Assembly: GCA_001796495.1 (NCBI GenBank)
Contig: MGMR01000113.1
Location: forward strand, 9,233-45,197
Direction of reading: 5' to 3'
Length of the DNA stretch: 35,965 nt
DNA from: Chloroflexi bacterium RBG_13_51_18
GTDB lineage: Bacteria; Chloroflexota; Dehalococcoidia; Dehalococcoidales; RBG-16-60-22
Position 1 is the stretch's first letter. Every line of letters starts with the position of its first letter. The translations under genes were made by a program, and so were the position numbers. The notes below the pieces were generated by a model. The model did no database searches. It was given only the letters and a program-made list of their open reading frames with translations, and was not told the origin of the DNA. This document shows, in pieces, positions 30,946 to 35,965 of the stretch.

Positions 30946-31067
30946 GTTTTATGGTAAGCTTCTTTTTCTTTACCCGCCCCTGCCCCACCGCCAACCATCT
31001 AATGATACAGCTTAAAGAATAAGGTGGCAAGAGGATTTTGTCGTGGGGGGAGTAAAAGGGAAAATAT

Positions 31068-31125
31068 CTTTGACTCCCCTATTGCAAAAGGATAAACTTT
31101 AACAAAATAAACCCTTAACAGAATA
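31068..31125 (+). repeat. Left copy of 58-bp imperfect direct repeat
   Basis: It begins CTTTGACTCCCC and aligns without gaps to 32467-32524, matching at 44 of 58 positions by hand count. It ends ten bases before the methyltransferase reading frame. Confidence 0.6.
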
Positions 31126-31161
31126 AGCATTAGAGTGAAAGCTGAGGAGGTTTTTCAAATA

Positions 31162-32355
31162 ATGGAGACTTTAGTTAAAAGAATGCAAAAGCAGCTTTTA
31201 GACCAAGCTCAATTTGTATATTATGAAAATCCAATCTCCGAACCTACTCAAAAAGCCTACCTGGCAACTCCCAGGCATCTATTTGTAAAACGCTATCGTG
31301 AATTGGGAACCAAAGAATGGAATGAAGTCAATGAAGATAATCTGGAAAGCCACTTAGCAAGGCTGTATCAAGATAAAGCACTTATCCTCTTTGGTGATGA
31401 CCCAGTTAATCTTCAATCGACTATTTCACAACCATCGTTCGTTCTCCAGATACTCGATATGTTGCAGCTTAAGCCAGGACAAAGAGTATTTGAACTCGGC
31501 GCGGGAAGCGGCTGGAACGCTGCCCTAATCGGGCATCTTATAGGTCCCGAAGGTCATGTGTACAGTCTGGAAATCATCCCCGAAGTAGCCAGGACAGCCA
31601 AGGCTACGATTGAACAATTGGGAATTAAAAATGTCAGTATCATCGAAGCTGATGGAGGGGAAGGCTACGCTAAGGAAGCCCCTTATGATAGAGCTATATT
31701 TACGGCAGGAACATACGATATGCCTCATCACTTCTTCCAGCAGATTAAAGATGGTGGTTTACTAGTGATTATAATTAAGAATGAAGGCGGAGGCGATAAT
31801 CTGTTTCTTTTTCGTAAAAACGTAGATCATTTCGAGTCAGTTGAATCAATGACCTGTGGTTTCGTTCAAATGACGGGTAAATATCGGATTACAGATTTAG
31901 ATCCTATGGTTCTGGAAACCCTGCCAGAATGGCCTAAACTAAAGGAACATGAGATAACCAAACGGAAATTTTGGTGGGGTGCCAAAGGGAAAGATCCAAC
32001 GGGTTATAAAACGGTTGGCATACGCTCATTTCTCGCTATTACAGAGCCGTTATTTAAAACCTTTAAAACAAAGAAGGCCGGCGAGCAATCTGTAGAAGAA
32101 CAATTTTGGGGACTGTGGGACAAAGAGAATCTCTCTTTGGTAGTTGCTAAAGACGATACACTCACCTCATACGGTGGTCTAGCCGCCGAACAACATCTCA
32201 TGGAAGATATTAGAAGCTGGGTGAACCTAGGGATGCCAAACGCTGCCAGTTTTGACTTGAAAATTTATCCGACAGATATCCCCCTACACGCAGGTGAAAA
32301 CCAGTGGATCGTTAAGCGAAACGAAGCTCAATTCCTCTGGAGTATGAAAAACTGA
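31162..32355 (+). CDS. Protein-L-isoaspartate O-methyltransferase-like (PCMT) protein with C-terminal extension
   Basis: The SAM-dependent methyltransferase domain occupies about the first 220 of 397 residues. Motif I is VFELGAGSGWNAALIG, followed by VYSLEIIPEVARTAKATI and the PCMT-type ADGGEGYAKEAPYDRAIFTAGTYDMP. PCMT enzymes methylate isoaspartyl residues to start protein repair. The remaining 170 or so residues are not part of the usual PCMT core and I do not recognise them. The ATG at 31162 has GAGGAGG 11 bases upstream; a GTG at 31135 would add nine residues but lacks a site. Base composition is visibly AT-richer than the flanking uvrD and mutL genes, suggesting later acquisition. Direct repeats flank it. 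Confidence 0.83.
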   Translation: METLVKRMQKQLLDQAQFVYYENPISEPTQKAYLATPRHLFVKRYRELGTKEWNEVNEDNLESHLARLYQDKALILFGDDPVNLQSTISQPSFVLQILDMLQLKPGQRVFELGAGSGWNAALIGHLIGPEGHVYSLEIIPEVARTAKATIEQLGIKNVSIIEADGGEGYAKEAPYDRAIFTAGTYDMPHHFFQQIKDGGLLVIIIKNEGGGDNLFLFRKNVDHFESVESMTCGFVQMTGKYRITDLDPMVLETLPEWPKLKEHEITKRKFWWGAKGKDPTGYKTVGIRSFLAITEPLFKTFKTKKAGEQSVEEQFWGLWDKENLSLVVAKDDTLTSYGGLAAEQHLMEDIRSWVNLGMPNAASFDLKIYPTDIPLHAGENQWIVKRNEAQFLWSMKN

Positions 32356-32466
32356 CTTATCAACGCCGACTATTCGTGTCCGGTTGACTTAGTTGACTTC
32401 TAATAAAATTCAAGTCGCTTTTTTACTGTTTATCATTTTAAGCAGGTCGTGGAGATGGACCTATCT

Positions 32467-32524
32467 CTTTGACTCCCCCTCCTTAAAAGGTTAAACTTTA
32501 GTTAAATATTCCCTTGACAAAATA
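32467..32524 (+). repeat. Right copy of 58-bp imperfect direct repeat
   Basis: It pairs with 31068-31125. This copy contains the TTGACA -35 of the mutL promoter near its end; the left copy has TTAACA at the same place. Confidence 0.6.
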
Positions 32525-32542
32525 CACGGTATCGTGTAAGAT
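32514..32542 (+). promoter_or_regulatory. mutL promoter with 16-bp dyad operator candidate in the spacer
   Basis: TTGACA (32514-32519), a 17-base spacer and TAAGAT (32537-32542). The spacer contains TACACG-GTAT-CGTGTA (32523-32538), a six-base-arm inverted repeat that overlaps the -10. The mutL ATG lies 12 bases after the -10, so the message is nearly leaderless and no Shine-Dalgarno is seen. Confidence 0.6.
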
Positions 32543-32554
32543 TTTACTAAAATT

Positions 32555-34276
32555 ATGACTATAAAAGTTCTTGATAAAGAGACGATTAACCAGATAGCCG
32601 CCGGGGAGGTGGTAGAAAGACCGGCCTCGGTAGTGAAGGAGCTGGTGGAGAACGCCCTCGACGCGGGGTCGACCCAGATCGGGGTGGAGATAAGGGGCGG
32701 GGGCATCCAATTGATTAGGGTCGCCGACAACGGCACAGGAATACCAAGTAACGAGGTGGAGCTGGCTTTCGAGCGGCACGCCACCAGCAAGATAAAAAGT
32801 CCGAAAGACCTGCAGAATATAGCAAGCCTGGGCTTCCGCGGGGAGGCCCTGCCCAGCATCGCCGCCGTAGCCGACGTAGAAATCGTCACCTGCGCCGTCG
32901 GTGAAAAGTCGGGCACCTACATCTCCTTAGAGGGCGGGGTCGTTACCCAAAAGAAAGGCCAGTCGCGCACGCAGGGCACGACGATTACCGTGAGGAACCT
33001 GTTCAAACGCGTACCGGCGCGACTTAAATTCCTGAAATCCGTCCCTACCGAAAGCGGGCACGTGGCTAACGTTATCAGCCAGTACGCCCTCGCCTACCCG
33101 GAGGTCGCCTTCAGCCTGGCGGTCGACGGTAAGGAAAGCTTAAGAACGTCGGGCAAGGGAAAGCTGCTCGATGCGATTATCGACGTTTACGGGGTCGGCA
33201 TCGCCTCTAAAATGATGTCGGTCGACAGCACACAGCAGAGCTGGACGGCAGCCCGGGGGGCTTTAGACATCCACATTGCCGGTATGGCGGGGTCGCCCGA
33301 ATTAGGTCGGGCGGGGCGGGGCTACCTGAGCTTTTTCGTCAACCGGCGCTGGGTGAACAGCAGAACGCTCGCCTGGGCGGTGGAGGAGGCCTACAGCGGA
33401 CTGCTGATGACGGGCAAACACCCGGCGGCGGTCATCGACATTACCATCCCTCCGGACGAGGTGGACGTTAACATTCACCCCGCCAAGAGCGAGGTCAAGT
33501 TCCACAACGACGGCGAGGTCTTCCGGTCGGTGCAGAGGGCAGTCAGGCAGGCCCTGACGGCACAGATGCCGGTGCGGCAGGTTGAAGACGTAGCGGCGCC
33601 GTATAAAGCGACACCAACGCATAGCCTGGAGGGGTTGTGGAGGACAGACACTGCAACCGAAAAGCCTGCAATAATTCCGGGCGAGGCTGCCCCGACATTG
33701 CTGGCGTCGCTGCCAGTATTGAGGGTGGTGGGGCAGGTCATGAATGCGTATATAGTCGCCGAGGGGCCGGACGGACTCTATGTAATCGACCAGCATGCCG
33801 CGCACGAACGGGTGCGCTACGATAAAGTCCAAAAGCAACGGGAACAACGCAGGCCGGAGGTGCAGGGACTGTTGGAGCCGGCAACCTTCGAGGTAACGCC
33901 CCGACAGGACGCGATAATGAAATCGTGTCTGGGGCAACTGTCCGACTTCGGTTTTAATGTGGAGTCGTTCGGCGAAAGAACGTATTTAGTACGCACGGTG
34001 CCGGCCATATTAGCGGGTGACGACTGGTCGGCGATGCTTAAAGAACTGCTGGACACACTGACGGTGGAGGAAAAGAGTAAGTGGGAGGAAAGAATGGTAG
34101 CGTCGATTGCCTGCCACGGAGCGATTAAAAGCGGACAGACCTTAACCGACGAAGAAATGGGGTCGCTGGTACGCCAGCTGGAACAAACGGACAACCCGCA
34201 CACCTGCCCGCACGGTCGGCCAACGATAATCAAACTAAGCGCCGCGCAGCTGGAGCGGGGGTTCGGGCGGGGCTAG
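32555..34276 (+). CDS. mutL: DNA mismatch repair protein MutL (endonuclease type)
   Basis: The 573-residue protein couples mismatch recognition by MutS to strand incision. The GHKL ATPase domain has IAAGEVVERPASVVKELVENALDAG, RVADNGTGI, ERHATSKI and LGFRGEALPSIA, then FVNRRWV. After a linker, the C-terminal dimerisation domain carries endonuclease elements: DQHAAHERVRYD (the DQHA(x)2E(x)4E motif with Asp in the last position), ACHGAIKSG and the zinc-binding CPHGRP. The nicking activity is therefore likely retained. mutS is not in the window. The stop shares the tetranucleotide CTAG with the convergent gene. Confidence 0.95.
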   Translation: MTIKVLDKETINQIAAGEVVERPASVVKELVENALDAGSTQIGVEIRGGGIQLIRVADNGTGIPSNEVELAFERHATSKIKSPKDLQNIASLGFRGEALPSIAAVADVEIVTCAVGEKSGTYISLEGGVVTQKKGQSRTQGTTITVRNLFKRVPARLKFLKSVPTESGHVANVISQYALAYPEVAFSLAVDGKESLRTSGKGKLLDAIIDVYGVGIASKMMSVDSTQQSWTAARGALDIHIAGMAGSPELGRAGRGYLSFFVNRRWVNSRTLAWAVEEAYSGLLMTGKHPAAVIDITIPPDEVDVNIHPAKSEVKFHNDGEVFRSVQRAVRQALTAQMPVRQVEDVAAPYKATPTHSLEGLWRTDTATEKPAIIPGEAAPTLLASLPVLRVVGQVMNAYIVAEGPDGLYVIDQHAAHERVRYDKVQKQREQRRPEVQGLLEPATFEVTPRQDAIMKSCLGQLSDFGFNVESFGERTYLVRTVPAILAGDDWSAMLKELLDTLTVEEKSKWEERMVASIACHGAIKSGQTLTDEEMGSLVRQLEQTDNPHTCPHGRPTIIKLSAAQLERGFGRG

Positions 34277-34725
34277 GTTTCCCCCTCCGCCTTCTGATGT
34301 ATCTCCTCCCACCTCACCATGCCATCCTCGATGAGCTGGCGGATTTTCTTCTGGGCGGGGGTCAGCCCGGCGCTTTTGCCTGTCTTTACTTCTAAAATCA
34401 CTATTTCCTGCGGATCGCCTTGAGCCAGACCGGGAAAAACTATCAGGTCGATAGGGCTACCGATAAAGCGCACTTCGGTGGGGTCGTACTTAAAGTCGGG
34501 GAAAAAGGGCACCATCTGCTCGGTGAACTTGCCGCCGAGGACGGCACGACTCTGCTGTACGGCCGACTTACGCGCCTGCTCCATGTCCGCCTGCCATTTC
34601 AGATTTTCAGCATCGCACCAATCTTTAAAGCGTCGTTCGTAGGTGAGTCGGATGATATAACCGGCAACGATGATTATAAAAATAGCCACGACGGCGCTGA
34701 CGGCGATGACGGCGGCGGTTTCCAT
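34273..34725 (-). CDS. Membrane-anchored Holliday-junction-resolvase-like endonuclease-family protein
   Basis: The 150-residue protein has one N-terminal transmembrane helix (about residues 4-27), then a charged helix and a nuclease-like domain. SRAVLGGKFTEQMVPFFPDF, VRFIGSPIDLIVFPGL and IVILEVKTGKSAGLTPAQKK match my recollection of the archaeal/bacterial Endonuc_Holl (Pfam PF10107) pattern. GSPIDLIVF and EVKTGK carry the D and E-x-K typical of PD-(D/E)xK nucleases. The substrate is unproven. It is last in the lepB-pyrE run, about 50 bases after pyrE. Confidence 0.78.
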   Translation of the reverse strand: METAAVIAVSAVVAIFIIIVAGYIIRLTYERRFKDWCDAENLKWQADMEQARKSAVQQSRAVLGGKFTEQMVPFFPDFKYDPTEVRFIGSPIDLIVFPGLAQGDPQEIVILEVKTGKSAGLTPAQKKIRQLIEDGMVRWEEIHQKAEGET

Positions 34726-34778
34726 GACAGGCCTCCTCGAATAAAAATAGGCTCACGAGGGGTAAAGGGGCGGGGCAA

Positions 34779-35360
34779 TTAAGATTTGGTCTTGCTGCTG
34801 CCGGGCTTGACCAGCGGGACGCCCTTAGCGCAGAGGGGACACTGGTCCGGTCGGTAAGTTACAACCTCGGTGCGATGGCAGGCATAGAACGGAACCGCGA
34901 AGTCGGGTTCTTCCGCCGCGCGGAGAACGAGGACACCAACCCCCACCACAATGCCGCCAAGCTTTTTCACGGCGTCGATAACGTCGCGAACCGAACCGCC
35001 CGTAGTGAGAATATCATCGACAATCAGAACCTTTTCACCGGACTTGATGTGAAAGCCGCGACGGAACACTCGCCCTTTGCCAGAATCATCCCTTTCGGCA
35101 AAGATGCTACGCACGCCCAGCTGGCGCGCCGTCTCGTAAGACAGGATAATGCCGGGGGTGGTGGGGCCGGCAACGACCTGCGCGCCGGAGTTGCGATAAT
35201 GGTCGGCAATCATCTTACACAGCTTCTCCGTGTACTCTGGGTACTGGATGACCAGCGCTTTTTCCCAGTAGACCGGGGAGTGCAGGCCGGAGGTAAGCAG
35301 GAAATGGCCCTTGAGTAAAGCGCCCGACTTCTCGAACATCTGCTCAACGGTAGCCGCCAT
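34779..35360 (-). CDS. pyrE: Orotate phosphoribosyltransferase
   Basis: The enzyme makes OMP from orotate and PRPP in pyrimidine synthesis. The 193-residue protein has the PRPP-binding VLIVDDILTTGGSV, an early GLHSPVYWEKA, and a C-terminal CPLCAKGVPLVKPGS, an extension with paired cysteines seen in a subset of bacterial and archaeal PyrE. The ATG has GGAGGG upstream. It lies 23 bases after lepB. Confidence 0.94.
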   Translation of the reverse strand: MAATVEQMFEKSGALLKGHFLLTSGLHSPVYWEKALVIQYPEYTEKLCKMIADHYRNSGAQVVAGPTTPGIILSYETARQLGVRSIFAERDDSGKGRVFRRGFHIKSGEKVLIVDDILTTGGSVRDVIDAVKKLGGIVVGVGVLVLRAAEEPDFAVPFYACHRTEVVTYRPDQCPLCAKGVPLVKPGSSKTKS

Positions 35361-35383
35361 ACGCGTCCCTCCTCATATGTTTA

Positions 35384-35950
35384 TCAGGTACTGTTGGCTG
35401 TAACCATTATCTGCTCGCCTAAAGGAAAGCTGGGCACCACCCCCCAGTCGGAGGGCGGCCAGGTTACCAGCCAGGCTTTGCCGATGACATTATCGTGCGG
35501 CAAAAACCAGCCCCGGTGCGAATCGTTGCTGACGTCGCGGTTATCGCCGAGGACGAAGTAATTGTCCACGGGCACTACCAGTTTGGGTATAGAATAGCTG
35601 AAAGACCGCTGTACATAGGGCTCGTCCAGATGATAACCGTTGACGTAAACCACCCCGTGTATTATTTCAATGGTATCACCGGGCAGACCGATAACGCGTT
35701 TGATATACTCTTCATCGGGGCTGTCGGGGGCGCTAAAAACAACCACGTCCCCACGCTGCGGCTCTCCCCACCAGTAGACAGCTTTAACCACCACCACACG
35801 CTGACCCTGGAAAAAGTTGGGCTCCATGCTGGTCTGAAAGACCTCATAGGTCTGTATGGTGGCCCTGGCCCCGAAGAATATTGCCAGCGCCAGCGCCACG
35901 GTTATCAGTATTTCACGAACCAGGGGTTTTAATAAAAAATCACGTATCAA
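35384..35950 (-). CDS. lepB: Signal peptidase I (start may lie beyond the window)
   Basis: This membrane serine protease removes signal peptides from exported proteins. An N-terminal transmembrane helix (REILITVALALAIFFGARA) precedes the catalytic serine in FQTSMEPNFFQGQ and the lysine in EEYIKRVIGLPGD; LGDNRDVSNDSHRGWF is the conserved box E. The TTG at 35950 gives 188 residues. The frame is open upstream to the right edge, so a start outside the window cannot be excluded. It is transcribed toward pyrE. The propeller surface protein (3607-5727) is a likely client. Confidence 0.94.
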   Translation of the reverse strand: MIRDFLLKPLVREILITVALALAIFFGARATIQTYEVFQTSMEPNFFQGQRVVVVKAVYWWGEPQRGDVVVFSAPDSPDEEYIKRVIGLPGDTIEIIHGVVYVNGYHLDEPYVQRSFSYSIPKLVVPVDNYFVLGDNRDVSNDSHRGWFLPHDNVIGKAWLVTWPPSDWGVVPSFPLGEQIMVTANST

Positions 35951-35965
35951 TTCAAGCTCAATTAT

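Larger units (their letters stand above)
30825..31134. other. AT-rich intergenic region after uvrD
   Basis: This stretch has long A/T runs, a run of eight C near 30857, a weak hairpin at 30914-30930 and, at its end, the left copy of the 58-bp repeat. I see no gene or RNA in it. Its composition matches the following methyltransferase gene rather than uvrD or mutL. Confidence 0.6.

Noticed and set aside
31068..32524. Insertion sequence or transposon around the methyltransferase gene
   Set aside because: No transposase and no terminal inverted repeats are present; the flanking repeats are direct and only about three quarters identical.
33302..33937. Antisense open frame opposite mutL
   Set aside because: Low-complexity Arg/His/Leu composition and no start signals; shadow of mutL.

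Overview
The window is a dense, mostly housekeeping stretch of a bacterial chromosome with moderate GC. The gene set suggests an anaerobic member of the Chloroflexota, most likely Dehalococcoidia. It combines an inositol-phospholipid gene set, an orphan 2-hydroxyacyl-CoA dehydratase-type activase, a soluble NADH-diaphorase module, a small bacterial IF2, and nusA without rimP. The taxonomic call is inference: there is no rRNA, tRNA or lineage-defining marker here. No phage, transposase, CRISPR array or RNA gene was found.

Layout. 1-1374 (-): dksA/traR-like, lspA and rluD (rluD runs off the left edge), with a strong-looking promoter and a possible leaderless small ORF about 240 bp upstream. 1722-3600: a SemiSWEET-type transporter (-), an unrecognised coiled-coil protein (+) and yggS (+). 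3607-5727 (-): a surface-anchored six-bladed propeller/fibronectin protein. 5886-8972 (+): a three-gene NADH-dehydrogenase/diaphorase module (NuoE-, NuoF- and HoxU/NuoG-like) with no catalytic partner in view. 8969-18165 (-): ten co-directional genes, acetyltransferase, M20 amidohydrolase, CoA-dehydratase-type activase, plsX, trxA, trxB, rplI, dnaB, a DnaD-like protein and a DnaC-like loader with two fused AAA+ modules. 18316-23386 (+): the nusA-ylxR-infB-rbfA-truB translation operon behind a clear promoter and a leader hairpin. 23451-26470 (+): ino1, a PimA-like glycosyltransferase and a CDP-alcohol phosphatidyltransferase, which together look like a phosphatidylinositol/mannoside pathway. 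26511-28312 (+): purA and an acetyltransferase. 28283-28555 (-): a ribbon-helix-helix repressor with a tandem 8-bp operator. 28656-34276 (+): uvrD/pcrA, an AT-rich isoaspartyl methyltransferase island bracketed by 58-bp imperfect direct repeats, and mutL. 34273-35950 (-): lepB, pyrE and a membrane-anchored Holliday-junction-resolvase-like protein.

How the genes work together. The minus-strand block joins redox maintenance (thioredoxin system, activase), phospholipid initiation (PlsX), a ribosomal protein and replicative helicase plus loading factors. The inositol block can make inositol phosphate, attach it to a CDP-activated lipid and glycosylate it. DNA repair is represented by UvrD and an endonuclease-type MutL. 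Several promoters show structure worth testing: dyads in the -35/-10 spacer of ino1 and mutL, tandem octamers over the ribbon-helix-helix promoter, and three apparently leaderless or nearly leaderless transcripts. TTG and GTG start codons are frequent. The most unusual single item is the tandem AAA+ helicase loader encoded directly downstream of dnaB and the dnaD-like gene.
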